Source: Chryseobacterium sp. MYb264 (lineage in GTDB: Bacteria; Bacteroidota; Bacteroidia; Flavobacteriales; Weeksellaceae). From it: a stretch of DNA of 64,000 nt. A program made the position numbers and the translations under genes. This document shows positions 8,993 through 18,868 of the stretch, piece after piece; the stretch's first letter is position 1, and each line of letters opens with the position of its first letter. The stretch lies in contig NZ_CP142422.1 in the NCBI RefSeq assembly GCF_035974275.1, positions 4,402,001-4,466,000 of the forward strand, written 5' to 3'. The notes under the pieces are model-generated. The model did not search any database and was not told where the DNA came from. It saw nothing but the letters and a program-made list of their open reading frames with translations.

Positions 8993-10456
8993 ATGGAAAA
9001 TCAAATAAAACAAAAATTAAATCGTGAATTAAATGGTTCTCAGGAAAAATTACCAATCAAAATTGTACAGTTTGGTGGCGGAAATTTCATGAGAGGATTC
9101 ACCGATTATGTGATCGATAAATTAAACAAGGAAACTGATTTCAAAGGTGGAATTGTTAATGTACAACCCACTCCGAACGGTTCGGTTCATAAACTGGAAG
9201 AGCAGGATAATGTATATACGCTTTTTACAAGAGGAATTAAAAAAGGTGAAATTATTGATGAAAAGCAGGTGATTTCTGCAATTCAGAAATCGATTAACCC
9301 TTATGCAAATTATGATGAATTCTTAGCTTTAGCGAAAGAAGAAGAATTGGAATTTGTATTTTCAAATACCACTGAAACAGGAATAGCTTATGATGAAACG
9401 GAGACTTCTTACGAAGGTCCGCATAAGAATTTCCCTGCGAAAGTAACAGTTTTACTTTACGAAAGATTCAAGCATTTCAATGGTACAGCTGATAAAGGTT
9501 TGAGAATTATTCCTTGTGAATTAATTGAAAACAATGCCTTTGCATTAAGAGATATCATCCTAAAATATGCTCAGCTTTGGAATTTAGAAGAATCATTTGT
9601 GCAATGGATTAACCAAAATAATTATTTCCATAATACATTGGTTGACAGGATTGTTCCGGGTTATCCTAAAAACGATGCAGAAGCGTATGAAGATCAACTG
9701 GATTATGAAGATCAGATGATGGTGGTTTCAGAATGTTTCCTTCTTTTTGTAATTGAAGAAGCTGGAAATTTAAATGAAAGAATTCCATTCAACAAAATCA
9801 ACGAACAGATTTTGGTTGTTGATGATATCCAACCTTACCGTTTAAGAAAAGTAAGAATCCTGAATGGCGGCCATACCCTGATGTTGGCTCCGGCAGTTTT
9901 AGCAGGAAAAGAAACGGTAAAAGAATCTATTGATGATGCGTTTATCGGTCAATTTTTAAGTGAAACGGTATTTAATGAAGTTAATCCAACCTTAGGTTTA
10001 GATGAAACTGAATTAAAAGATTTTGCAGAAGAAGTTTTCGATAGATTCAGAAATCCTTTTATTAAACATTATCAGGCAAGTATCGCGCTGTATTTTGTTT
10101 CTAAATTTAAAGTGAGAATCCTTCCCAGCTTGTTAGGCTACGTAGAAATCAATAAAAAATTACCATTGAATCTGGTATTTTCCTTAGCAAGTTTGATCAG
10201 GTTCTATCAGGGAAGTTTTGGCGAAAAAGCTTTACCGATTAATGATGAAGAAGCTATTGTTGCTAAATTCAAAGAAATCTGGGCAAACGAAGATTACGGA
10301 AAAGTAGCAGAACTTTCATTAAGCGAAACTACTTTCTGGGATACAGACCTTACTCAGGTTGAAGGCCTGAAAGATGCAGTGGCAAAAGCTTTGTGGGAAA
10401 TAGACCAAAACGGCGTAGAAACTGCATATCATCATTTTATACAATTTTATTCTTAG
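8993..10456 (+). CDS. uxaB: tagaturonate reductase (altronate oxidoreductase)
   Basis: This 487-residue mannitol-dehydrogenase-family protein reduces D-tagaturonate to D-altronate with NAD(P)H. The N-terminal Rossmann region has KIVQFGGGNFMRGF, and the conserved family segment KVRILNGGHTL lies in the C-terminal catalytic domain. It is followed after 5 bp by uxaA, consistent with translational coupling. The pair defines the galacturonate branch. Confidence 0.95.
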   Translation: MENQIKQKLNRELNGSQEKLPIKIVQFGGGNFMRGFTDYVIDKLNKETDFKGGIVNVQPTPNGSVHKLEEQDNVYTLFTRGIKKGEIIDEKQVISAIQKSINPYANYDEFLALAKEEELEFVFSNTTETGIAYDETETSYEGPHKNFPAKVTVLLYERFKHFNGTADKGLRIIPCELIENNAFALRDIILKYAQLWNLEESFVQWINQNNYFHNTLVDRIVPGYPKNDAEAYEDQLDYEDQMMVVSECFLLFVIEEAGNLNERIPFNKINEQILVVDDIQPYRLRKVRILNGGHTLMLAPAVLAGKETVKESIDDAFIGQFLSETVFNEVNPTLGLDETELKDFAEEVFDRFRNPFIKHYQASIALYFVSKFKVRILPSLLGYVEINKKLPLNLVFSLASLIRFYQGSFGEKALPINDEEAIVAKFKEIWANEDYGKVAELSLSETTFWDTDLTQVEGLKDAVAKALWEIDQNGVETAYHHFIQFYS

Positions 10457-10461
10457 AAAAA

Positions 10462-12078
10462 ATGCAAAAGAAAGTACTAAAAGTAAATCCCAAGGATAAT
10501 GTAGTGGTGGCGCTGGTAGATCTGGCGCAGGGGGAAACGGTTACTTTGGGTGAACTTACTTACGAAATTATAAAAGACACGAAGGCGAAACACAAATTCG
10601 CGGCCGTAGACTTTGAAGATGGCGACCATATCATTATGTATGGCGTAATCGTTGGAAAGGCGAATCAGTCCATCAAAAAAGGAGAAGTCATTACAACTGA
10701 AAACGTAAAACACCAAAGCGCAAAAGTAGAAGGGAAAACGGCTACTTTAGGCTGGACTCCACCCAATGTTGATAAATGGAAAGACCGTACTTTCATGGGA
10801 TATCACCGTGAAGACGGACAGGTGGGAACAGAAAATGTCTGGCTTTTCTTTCCTTTGGTATTCTGCGAAAACAAGAATATCGAAACGCTGAAAAATATCT
10901 TCGAAAAAGAATTGCTTCACGATAAAGCAAGCAAACATCAACTGCTATTAAGATCATTATTAAATGGTGGCGAAACATCAGATGTGGCGGTGGAAGAGGA
11001 AGAAGATACCAGAGTTTTTAAAAATATTGATGTTAGATTTATCACACATCAAGGGGGCTGTGGCGGAATTCGTCAGGATGCCGAAGCATTGGGAAGATTG
11101 TTTGCCGGATATGTGAACAATCCAAATGTTGCGGGTGCAACGGTTCTCAGTTTGGGTTGTCAAAACCTTCAGGTGCAAATCTTTATGGATGCACTTCACG
11201 CTTTGGCCCCAAACAGCAAAAAACCGATTGTCGTATACGAACAGCAGAAATCCGGAACGATCGACGAAATGTTAACCGGTGTGATTAAAGATTCTTATGA
11301 AGGAATTAAAAAAGCCAACGATATTGAAAGAAAACCTGCACCCATCACCAAACTGAATATCGGTTTGGAATGTGGCGGTTCAGATGGTTTCTCAGGAATT
11401 TCAGCAAACCCTGTTTTAGGTGAAGTTTCCGATATTATGGCGGCAGTGGGCGGAACAACCATGCTTGCTGAATTCCCTGAATTGTGTGGAGTAGAGCAGG
11501 AGCTGGTGAACCGTTGTATCCACGATGAAGATGGTGTGAAATTCCTTAAACTGATGCAGGATTTTGAGAAATCTGTAGTCGCAGCAGGATCAGGTTTTGA
11601 TATGAATCCATCTCCCGGAAACATTAAAGACGGTTTAATAACCGATGCTATGAAATCTGCAGGAGCCGCTAAAAAAGGAGGAGCCGCACCGATTGTGGAA
11701 GTGTTGGATTTTACAGAATATGCTACTAAACCTGGGCTTAACCTTTTATGTACCCCCGGAAATGATGCCGAATGTACCACCGCTTTGGTCGGTTCAGGAG
11801 CAACAGTTGTACTTTTCACAACAGGTCTTGGAACACCCATGGGAAATCCTATTTCGCCGGTGGTGAAGATTTCTTCAAACACGATTTTATCTGAGAAAAT
11901 GTCAGATATCATCGATTTTAATGCAGGAACAGTGATTAGTGGAGACAAAACCATTCCTGAAGCAGCAGATGAATTGTTAGAATATATTATAAAAGTAGCA
12001 AGCGGCGAAGTAAAAACCAAAGCCGATCTACTGAATCAGAATGATTTCATCCCTTGGAGAAGGGGTGTTTCTTTATAA
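10462..12078 (+). CDS. uxaA: altronate dehydratase
   Basis: This 538-residue enzyme dehydrates D-altronate to KDG. It has an N-terminal SAF domain (about residues 1-90) and a C-terminal catalytic part with GGCGGIRQD, GLECGGSDGFSGISANP and LCTPGNDAECTT. An in-frame ATG at 10393 would overlap uxaB by 64 bp and add a non-homologous leader, so the start at 10462, 5 bp after the uxaB stop, is chosen. A long hairpin terminator follows. Confidence 0.95.
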   Translation: MQKKVLKVNPKDNVVVALVDLAQGETVTLGELTYEIIKDTKAKHKFAAVDFEDGDHIIMYGVIVGKANQSIKKGEVITTENVKHQSAKVEGKTATLGWTPPNVDKWKDRTFMGYHREDGQVGTENVWLFFPLVFCENKNIETLKNIFEKELLHDKASKHQLLLRSLLNGGETSDVAVEEEEDTRVFKNIDVRFITHQGGCGGIRQDAEALGRLFAGYVNNPNVAGATVLSLGCQNLQVQIFMDALHALAPNSKKPIVVYEQQKSGTIDEMLTGVIKDSYEGIKKANDIERKPAPITKLNIGLECGGSDGFSGISANPVLGEVSDIMAAVGGTTMLAEFPELCGVEQELVNRCIHDEDGVKFLKLMQDFEKSVVAAGSGFDMNPSPGNIKDGLITDAMKSAGAAKKGGAAPIVEVLDFTEYATKPGLNLLCTPGNDAECTTALVGSGATVVLFTTGLGTPMGNPISPVVKISSNTILSEKMSDIIDFNAGTVISGDKTIPEAADELLEYIIKVASGEVKTKADLLNQNDFIPWRRGVSL

Positions 12079-12109
12079 TTATTGTTTTAATTATATAAAT
12101 ATTAGGGTT

Positions 12110-12148
12110 GAAAATGCTTCTTACTTCGGTGAGGAGCATTTTCTTTTA
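12110..12148 (+). terminator. intrinsic terminator after uxaA
   Basis: GAAAATGCTTCTTAC and GTGAGGAGCATTTTC form a 15-bp stem (with two G-T pairs) closed by a TTCG tetraloop and followed by TTTT. It ends the uronate operon. Confidence 0.9.
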
Positions 12149-12218
12149 AACACGAGTAGCACTTTTTTACACGAATAAATATAAGTATAATCTAATCAAG
12201 ATATTTATATCAATAGAA

Positions 12219-12237
12219 ACGGGCTTTAGCCCGTTTA
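12219..12237. repeat. short palindromic element ACGGGCTTTAGCCCGT
   Basis: The palindrome AAACGGGCTTTAGCCCGTTT recurs in variant form near 24822-24842 (GGGACGGGCTTTATCCCGCC). A related TTGGCTTTAGCCAA lies at about 12258. These look like dispersed REP-like sequences. Confidence 0.6.
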
Positions 12238-12297
12238 ATGAATACACAATTCATATTGGCTTTAGCCAAAACTTAAATTAGTCCTCCATAATAAAAA

Positions 12298-12323
12298 TGT
12301 CACAGACTAAAAATCCGTGACAT
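12298..12323 (-). terminator. hairpin after the DUF3060-like gene
   Basis: TGTCAC and GTGACA flank a 14-nt loop just beyond the stop codon of the reverse-strand gene at 12351-12743. It could serve as its terminator. The short stem keeps confidence moderate. Confidence 0.5.
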
Positions 12324-12350
12324 AGGTATATTTTTAAGTGTTAATAATAT

Positions 12351-12743
12351 TTATTGCTTTGCTACTTTATTTCCTATCCCCGTCAGTGAAGTGTTGGGTT
12401 TCCCGCTTTTTGTACCTGAAGTTTTATAGAATATGGTATTGTTACCTCCTTCCATTTCGATGTTATCTACTCTATCGATGTATACCGTATTTCCGGTTCC
12501 TGAAACAGAAATTTTCTTTGCACTCCCTTTTATGGTGATCGTATTATCGCCTCCTTCCACATCAACAGTACCTCCGTTAAGGGTATAAGTAAGCTTATGA
12601 CCGATGCCTTCTACCTGTATTTTTTTATTGTTATCTGTTTTTTCTACCCCTTTAATGGATTCTGTTTTTCTGGATTGAGAAAAAACGGTTTCCGTTCCCA
12701 GAAAGAGAATCGCTAAGATTCCCGCTGTTTTCATCTTTTTCAT
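12351..12743 (-). CDS. exported DUF3060-like repeat protein
   Basis: This is a 130-residue protein with an N-terminal signal peptide ending near VFSQS. The rest consists of short repeats of the form G-x-x-N-x-[VI] (GGDNTITIKG, GTGNTVYIDR, GGNNTIFYK, GIGNKVAK). That pattern is typical of DUF3060 proteins, probably a small beta-solenoid in the periplasm or at the surface. The function is unknown. It is a single-gene unit between the uronate operon and the regulator and need not be connected with either. Confidence 0.8.
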   Translation of the reverse strand: MKKMKTAGILAILFLGTETVFSQSRKTESIKGVEKTDNNKKIQVEGIGHKLTYTLNGGTVDVEGGDNTITIKGSAKKISVSGTGNTVYIDRVDNIEMEGGNNTIFYKTSGTKSGKPNTSLTGIGNKVAKQ

Positions 12744-13222
12744 ATTGAATTTTAATTTAGTTGAAGGTAAATATAAGTATAAAATGAATTCTTATGGACT
12801 TTTTAAAAGTTAAATGATTATAAAATTGATGTAGACTTAGAATAAATAAGGTATGTTTTCATTTTAAATCAACGGCTATAGAATGCTCTTTTTTATATTT
12901 CCTCACAAGGGTGCGAACATACTGTCTAATATTTTAATCAGAAGTTCTAGGAGGATGTTTGTAAAAATCAACATCCGAAGCAGAGTGTAGATAAAAATAG
13001 TTTTGCGAGCGTAAAAAATCGTACTGCTCGTGTGTGAGACAAACAATTAATCATGTAGCTTATTTCCATTCGCAAAAGTTATGAGACTTTTAGAGAATAA
13101 AACTGTTCTTTAGTGGAAAATTCCAAGTATTGAATTTTTGTTTCTTAGGTTCCAAGACAAAAAAACAACTTTTTCTGAAGCTGTTTTTTATATAAGTTTA
13201 AATTCTTTTAGAATGATAATGA
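12744..13222. other. intergenic region containing a dispersed repeat
   Basis: No gene was recognised. The stretch at about 13080-13165 ('tagagaataaaactgttctt', 'ccaagtattgaatttttgtt') is closely similar to 46700-46793, upstream of array 2. A shared dispersed intergenic repeat is the simplest reading. Confidence 0.55.
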
Positions 13223-14257
13223 TTAAAGCTGCCCTTTTTTAGAAGACTTCCTGATATAAATCTGCGGTTCCAGAACCACTTTTTTCTCAATGGAAATACC
13301 TGAGCTGTTTTCTTTTACTCTTTCCAGAAAAACCTGTCCTGCCATTTTTCCCATGGTCACCGGGGTTTGGTCTACAGAACTTATCGGAAGTTCCATAAAC
13401 TGGGTAAATGGCTCATTGGAGAAACCGATCACGGCAACTTCTTCGGGAACTCTAATATGACGCTTTTTTAGTTCCTGACAGGCGCCCAATGCCGTAAAGT
13501 CACTCGACGAAAAGATAGCATCCGGAACCGATTTTTTATCCCATAGCTTTTTAATAGCATCAATTCCTGCATCGATAGAACTGCCTGTAGGCAAAATATT
13601 TTCTTCCTTTACAGGTAAATGGTGATCTACTAAGGCCTGTTTATAACCATTCAAACGGTTCTGATAGATTTCAAGATTCAGATCTCCCGCGAAATGACAA
13701 ATGTTTTTGTAGCCTTCTTTAATTAAATGTTCAGTCGCAATATACCCTCCTCTGTAGTCGTCAATCACCACCGTGCTGATTCCTGAAATATCCTTTTTAC
13801 GGTCAAAAAAGATAATCGGCGTATTGGTGGTATCTAAAATGTTCTGAATATGTTCTGTATCGATTGTCGTTTTAGAAACCGACATGAAAATGCCGTCCAC
13901 CTGAGCGTTGAGTAAAGTATTCAGATGCTTTTTTTCAATATTTACATCTTCGTGGCTTTGGCAGATAATAACGTGATAGCCGAAAGGCGAAAGTTCTTCT
14001 TCAATTCCGCGAATCACCGAGGAGAAGAAATTGGTATTTACAAAAGGAACAATAATTCCTACGTTTTTGGTTTCTCCACTTTTTAAGGCCTTAGCAAGAT
14101 TATTCTGCTTATAGTTCATTTCTTTTGCCGTCTTCTTTACAAGATCTTTTGTGGCCTGACTTATTCTCGGGTGATCGTTCAATGCTCTGGAAACAGTTGC
14201 CACACTGACATTTAGCTTCTTCGAAATATCATATATCGTGGCACTTTTTTTTATCAT
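13223..14257 (-). CDS. LacI/GalR-family transcriptional regulator
   Basis: This 344-residue protein has an N-terminal LacI helix-turn-helix (TIYDISKKLNVSVATVSRAL, then NDHPRIS, residues 8-34), a hinge helix ending in NNLAKAL, and a periplasmic-binding-protein-like effector domain (VGIIVPFVNTNFF ... FDRKKDISG ... GFSNEPFTQFM). It lies between the uronate and xylose genes. The palindromes at 1209, 1895 and 18465 are likely targets. The effector is probably a uronate-pathway or pentose intermediate (inference). Confidence 0.92.
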   Translation of the reverse strand: MIKKSATIYDISKKLNVSVATVSRALNDHPRISQATKDLVKKTAKEMNYKQNNLAKALKSGETKNVGIIVPFVNTNFFSSVIRGIEEELSPFGYHVIICQSHEDVNIEKKHLNTLLNAQVDGIFMSVSKTTIDTEHIQNILDTTNTPIIFFDRKKDISGISTVVIDDYRGGYIATEHLIKEGYKNICHFAGDLNLEIYQNRLNGYKQALVDHHLPVKEENILPTGSSIDAGIDAIKKLWDKKSVPDAIFSSSDFTALGACQELKKRHIRVPEEVAVIGFSNEPFTQFMELPISSVDQTPVTMGKMAGQVFLERVKENSSGISIEKKVVLEPQIYIRKSSKKGQL

Positions 14258-14469
14258 ATAAGTTTTTTTATTGCTGTTTTCTATCCATCGGATGGATATA
14301 CATTATTGACGTAAATTTAATCAAATAAAGCATATCTGTACTGTAAAAAAGTATTATTTTATAAGTAAATTTTCCGACGGGAAAACCTGATCATCATTTT
14401 TATCAATGCCGTCGGCTATTCGCTCGTTATTAACACGGATACTAATCCAGAAGGTACATTTTTTTATTC

Positions 14470-15279
14470 TTAAGGCTGATGCCTATTTTTTTTTCCGAAC
14501 CAGTTGATGCTCGTTTTTCCTTCATAAATAAGACCTTCCACAAACATCACTTTCGGATCCTTCAGGGTTACATATTTATTCGAAATAGATGACAAAGAAC
14601 CTTTAAAAAATTTTGTAACGACCTTTTCATCAAATTCACTTTTCTTTTCCAGAACTTGTAGTTTTTCTTTATCGATGTTTAAGGTTTTTATGAATTTATC
14701 ACTAATCCAGAACGAATCATTTCCCGCTCTGGAATCTAATAAAACCTGAATTTTATATTGATCATTAAGCATGATATACGTGAAAATATCCAACGATTTA
14801 TCCGCATTTGTGGTAATCTGAATATCAAATACCTTGGTGTTTTTTTCTTTGGAAAGATCAGTTAAATTAATTTCTTTTTTATCAAAATCAATAATAAAAT
14901 CGGTTTCGCTGAACATGGGAAGTGAGATCAGTCCGTCGATCCCATTGAGTTTCATATCAAAAGTAGAGTAGGGAATGTTGGCGAATTTTTTTCCGGCAAA
15001 CGAAACTTCACTGCTCTGAAATACCGGAATATCCATTCTTTCACCCGTTGCGCGGTAAGCAGTCAGGAAATTGTAGGTTGTTTTCTGTTTTAAATCTTTA
15101 GCAAAACTGTCAAAAAATAAATTGATTCCGCCTCCTGTGTCAAAAATAAAGTTCCCTTCTTTCCCTTCAATAGTAGCTTTCGCCACAATATGTCCGGAAG
15201 GAAGGAGCGTAATAGGTGTTTTTTGAGAAAATAAAAAACCGGATGCCGCAACAGCGAATAAGTAAAGTGTTTTTTTCAT
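14470..15279 (-). CDS. exported retropepsin-like aspartic protease domain protein
   Basis: This is a 269-residue protein with an N-terminal signal peptide (LFAVAASGFLFSQ). It has a retropepsin-like fold start, where FIFDTGGG gives the catalytic D47-T-G. A second half contains IDGLISLPMFSETDFIIDF and a later VLLDSRAGNDSF. It is probably a periplasmic or outer-membrane-associated aspartyl protease-like protein. The substrate is unknown. In the second half the expected DTGA motif reads DSRAG, so activity as a full two-site enzyme is uncertain. Confidence 0.7.
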   Translation of the reverse strand: MKKTLYLFAVAASGFLFSQKTPITLLPSGHIVAKATIEGKEGNFIFDTGGGINLFFDSFAKDLKQKTTYNFLTAYRATGERMDIPVFQSSEVSFAGKKFANIPYSTFDMKLNGIDGLISLPMFSETDFIIDFDKKEINLTDLSKEKNTKVFDIQITTNADKSLDIFTYIMLNDQYKIQVLLDSRAGNDSFWISDKFIKTLNIDKEKLQVLEKKSEFDEKVVTKFFKGSLSSISNKYVTLKDPKVMFVEGLIYEGKTSINWFGKKNRHQP

Positions 15280-15497
15280 GGCTTAGTTTAAATTTAGCTT
15301 AATTCAGATGTTTATATCCGATTGAATGAATGGTTTAAAAATAATAAAATTCAATGAGGTTTGATCATGAATTTTAGAGTATGTTTAAGTTTTAATTTAA
15401 ATGTAAAAAATATTCACGCGAGCAAAGAAGAACCAACAAATTGATTTGATAAAGCATGTTTTTAAGCTTAGTGAAGCAAATCGTAAGTAAAAATAAT

Positions 15498-15524
15498 GAA
15501 GGACATCAAAAAATGATGTCCTTC
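15498..15524 (-). terminator. intrinsic terminator after xylE
   Basis: GAAGGACATCA and TGATGTCCTTC form a perfect 11-bp stem with an AAAAA loop, 33 bp beyond the reverse-strand stop codon. The reverse strand continues into a T-rich run. Confidence 0.85.
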
Positions 15525-15556
15525 ACCTAACTAAGTGTGTATGATGTAAGAAATTT

Positions 15557-16978
15557 TTATTTTTTCCAAAGGGTTTCTATTTCCTCTAATGATTTTCCTT
15601 TCGTTTCAGGAACCATTTTCCAAACGAAAAGTAAGGATAAAACACTCATCACGCCGTAAAAGCCGTAAGTAAACGCCCCACTGAATTCCATCATGAAAGG
15701 ATAAGTGGATGAAATTAAATAGTTGGCTGCCCATTGTGCGGCAACGGCAATTGCAATCGCCCCTCCTCTGATTTTGTTAGGGAAGAGTTCTGAGATTAAA
15801 ACCCAGCAAATCGGCCCCCAGGACATCATGAAAGATGCCGTATAAACGATGATAAATACCAATGTTGCAATCCCGATTATATGCAGATAGGAGAAAATAG
15901 CAATGGCAAACATTCCGATCGCCATTCCGATGGAACCAACGATCAGTAAAGGTTTTCTTCCCCATTTATCAACGGTGAAAATCGCGACAACGGTAAAGAC
16001 TACGTTAACCAATCCCATCACTACAGTCTGTAACATGGAAGCATCTTTATGAACGCCCATGCTTTCAAAAATCCTCGGTGCGTAGTACAAAGCAACGTTA
16101 ATTCCCACAAACTGCTGAAAAACAGAAAGCAAAATCCCGATAATGATGACCGTTTTCCCGAAAGCGAAAATCTCACTTTTATGTTCGGCAACAGTGCCTT
16201 TTATTTCATTAAAAATCTGATGACCGCGAAGCTGACCATTGATTTTGGTTAAAATTTTAAGTGCTTCATCATCTTTTTTGATTAAGGTTAAATATCTCGG
16301 TGTTTCAGGAACAAAAAATAACAAAATTCCGAATAGCGCAGCAGGGATGGTTAATGATAAAAACATATAGCGCCAGCCGATATCATTAATCCACTCTACT
16401 GATTTTCCATCTGCGATTCCCCAGTTGACAAAATAAACCACCAGCATTCCGAAGATAATCGCAAACTGGTTTAATGAAACCAATCTTCCGCGAACTTCCG
16501 CCGGAGCAATCTCTCCGATATACATCGGGCAAACGGCTGAGGCTAACCCAACGCCGATTCCTCCGATAATTCGATAAAAGTTGAAGGCCAGCAAAACACC
16601 TATAGAATGTTCGCCGTGCTTGAAGAATAAAAATTCAGGATAAGCAGCTCCCAAAGCACTGATGAAAAATAAAAATGCAGCCAGCATCAAAGATTTTTTT
16701 CTTCCCAGTTTTGATGAAAAATATCCTGAAACAGCACCTCCGATAATACAGCCGATCAGTGCGCTCGAAATTGTGGCTCCGTGTGCCAGAGAACTCAATC
16801 CCAATGGGATGATCAGATATTCCTGAATAGACTTTTCTGCTCCGGAAATTACAGCCGTATCATAACCGAATAAAAGTCCGCCTAATGTCGCCACCAATGT
16901 CAGCACAGTAACATAGGTCATGTTGATCTCTGCTTTTGCTCCCGAAGAATATTGGGGTCCGGAATCTATTATTTGCAT
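15557..16978 (-). CDS. xylE: MFS sugar:proton symporter (XylE-like)
   Basis: This 473-residue sugar-porter-family protein has 12 predicted membrane segments. The family motifs are GGLLFGYDTAVISGA in TM1, G-[RK]-K as SKLGRKKSL, PESPR as PETPRYL, and VPETKGKSLEEIE at the C-terminus. It lies directly downstream of xylA in the same orientation (130 bp), so D-xylose is the most likely substrate. A start at the internal MTYVTVL, 19 residues later, is possible. Confidence 0.88.
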   Translation of the reverse strand: MQIIDSGPQYSSGAKAEINMTYVTVLTLVATLGGLLFGYDTAVISGAEKSIQEYLIIPLGLSSLAHGATISSALIGCIIGGAVSGYFSSKLGRKKSLMLAAFLFFISALGAAYPEFLFFKHGEHSIGVLLAFNFYRIIGGIGVGLASAVCPMYIGEIAPAEVRGRLVSLNQFAIIFGMLVVYFVNWGIADGKSVEWINDIGWRYMFLSLTIPAALFGILLFFVPETPRYLTLIKKDDEALKILTKINGQLRGHQIFNEIKGTVAEHKSEIFAFGKTVIIIGILLSVFQQFVGINVALYYAPRIFESMGVHKDASMLQTVVMGLVNVVFTVVAIFTVDKWGRKPLLIVGSIGMAIGMFAIAIFSYLHIIGIATLVFIIVYTASFMMSWGPICWVLISELFPNKIRGGAIAIAVAAQWAANYLISSTYPFMMEFSGAFTYGFYGVMSVLSLLFVWKMVPETKGKSLEEIETLWKK

Positions 16979-17108
16979 AGTTTCATGTAGTTTTAATTAT
17001 GGTTAAATTTTTTTTAAACACAAATAGCACAACTATTTTCACTGATGACACAAATATTTTAGTATTGATATCTGTGCAGTTATTCGTGTCATTTATGTTT
17101 TGAAAAAA

Positions 17109-18437
17109 CTATAAATACTGATTGATCAAACTTTCCAGATATTCCTGTTTTCCGCTTTCTCTGCCTACTTCTCCAAGACCTTCCGCGTGTGAAGCCAGAT
17201 CAGTTAAGGAAAGTTTTCCTTCTGCAAAATCTTTTCCCTTCCCTGAATCGAAAGATGAATATCTGTTGGTTCTGATTTCTGTATATTTTGATTTTTCTAA
17301 AATAGCATCTGCTGCCAGAAATGCTCTTGCAAAATTGTCCATTCCACTGATGTGAGCAATGAAAATATCTTCAAGATCGGTTGAGTTTCTTCTGATTTTT
17401 GCATCGAAATTCACCCCCCCGCCCTGGAAACCTCCGGCTTGGATAATCACTAACATAGCCTGTGTCATTTCATACAAATCAACAGGGAACTGGTCTGTAT
17501 CCCAACCATTTTGGTAGTCTCCACGGTTAGCATCAATGCTTCCCAATACGTTATTATCGGCAGCAACCTGCAGTTCATGTTCAAAAGTATGTTGAGCCAA
17601 AGTTGCGTGATTCACTTCAATATTAAGCTTAAAGTCATCCAATAAATCATATTGACGAAGGAAATTTAAGCAGGTTGCGGCATCAAAATCATATTGATGT
17701 TTTGTAGGTTCCATTGGCTTTGGTTCAAGGAAAAAGACGCCTTTAAATCCTTGTGAACGCGCGTAATCTTTGGACAAATGTAAAAATTGAGCCAAGTGTT
17801 CCTGCTCACGTTTCATATCGGTATTCAATAAAGACATATAGCCTTCACGACCACCCCAGAAAACGTAGTTTTCACCATTTAATTTAATGGTTGCATCCAA
17901 CGCATTTTTAACCTGACCTCCCGCGTAAGCCAAAACATCAAAAGAGGGATTGGTAGCCGCCCCGTTCATAAATCTCGGATTTGAAAAGCAGTTGGAAGTT
18001 CCCCACAATAGTTTAACACCGGAAGCCGCCTGTTTTTCTTTAGCGTAATCGGTGATGAATTCTAATCTCTTTGTAGATTCAATGAAATTATCAGCTTCAT
18101 CAATCAAATCATAATCATGGAAACAGTAGTAAGGAACGCCTAGTTTTGTGAAAAATTCGAATGCAGCATCCATTTTTTCGGTTGCTTTTTGCTTAACATC
18201 GCTGGACGTTAACCAATCAAATTGCTGAGTTCCCACACCGAACGGATCTCCCCCTGTTGCGCAGAATGTATGCCAGTAAGCGGTTGCAAATTTGAAATAT
18301 TCCTTCATCGTTTTTCCGCGAACGATTTTATTTTCATCATAAAATTTAAAAGCCAGCGGATTATCAGATTCTCTTCCTTCAAACTGAATCTTTCCAATGC
18401 CTTTAAAATATTCTTTGTTGCCTGTTATAATAGCCAT
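17109..18437 (-). CDS. xylA: xylose isomerase
   Basis: This 442-residue enzyme converts D-xylose to D-xylulose. Metal-binding and catalytic segments are visible: [53 protein letters not shown] and GSIDANRGD. The gene begins 28 bp from a LacI-type palindrome at 18465-18479. Xylulokinase is not in this window. Confidence 0.97.
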   Translation of the reverse strand: MAIITGNKEYFKGIGKIQFEGRESDNPLAFKFYDENKIVRGKTMKEYFKFATAYWHTFCATGGDPFGVGTQQFDWLTSSDVKQKATEKMDAAFEFFTKLGVPYYCFHDYDLIDEADNFIESTKRLEFITDYAKEKQAASGVKLLWGTSNCFSNPRFMNGAATNPSFDVLAYAGGQVKNALDATIKLNGENYVFWGGREGYMSLLNTDMKREQEHLAQFLHLSKDYARSQGFKGVFFLEPKPMEPTKHQYDFDAATCLNFLRQYDLLDDFKLNIEVNHATLAQHTFEHELQVAADNNVLGSIDANRGDYQNGWDTDQFPVDLYEMTQAMLVIIQAGGFQGGGVNFDAKIRRNSTDLEDIFIAHISGMDNFARAFLAADAILEKSKYTEIRTNRYSSFDSGKGKDFAEGKLSLTDLASHAEGLGEVGRESGKQEYLESLINQYL

Positions 18438-18868
18438 TATAGTGTTGTTTAATTTTTATTCTCATGCAATCGATTGCGCTTTTTGAACGATGTGATCCTA
18501 AAATTGAATTTGATCAAAATGTTTATTTTAGAAATTCTGGCTCAAAAAGAGTTTTCAATATAAAATGTTAATCAATGTTCATGATTTATTAATAATTGAA
18601 AGTCCCTAAATGTAATAATTTTATATAATATGCAATGAGATTTTTTAAATATCTTATTTTGTATGATAAGGGTGCTGTTATTTGATTATTTTACAAGTGG
18701 ATAAGACTTGATTTACCTGTTATTTTTTACGATAAAAAATGAATTTTACACGGTTTTAATGGAGTTTGTTTTTCCCGATTTTATCACTGACTTTCTAATT
18801 TTTGGAAATTGACGGAAAATTTTGAATGGTCTCCTCTGCATTTTTCTTTAAATATTCTATTTTTGGGT
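18438..18868. other. divergent intergenic region xylA / DUF434-like gene
   Basis: The region is AT-rich. It holds the third LacI-type operator (18465-18479) close to xylA. The rest carries no recognisable feature apart from presumed promoter sequence for the flanking genes. Confidence 0.6.
18465..18479. promoter_or_regulatory. LacI-type operator upstream of xylA
   Basis: TGCAATCGATTGCGC has the same 14-base core as the operator at 1209. It is placed 28 bp before the xylA start codon on the reverse strand. Confidence 0.75.

Noticed and set aside
11295..12020. 241-codon antisense ORF within uxaA
   Set aside because: It is a shadow of a strongly conserved enzyme gene and has no independent support.
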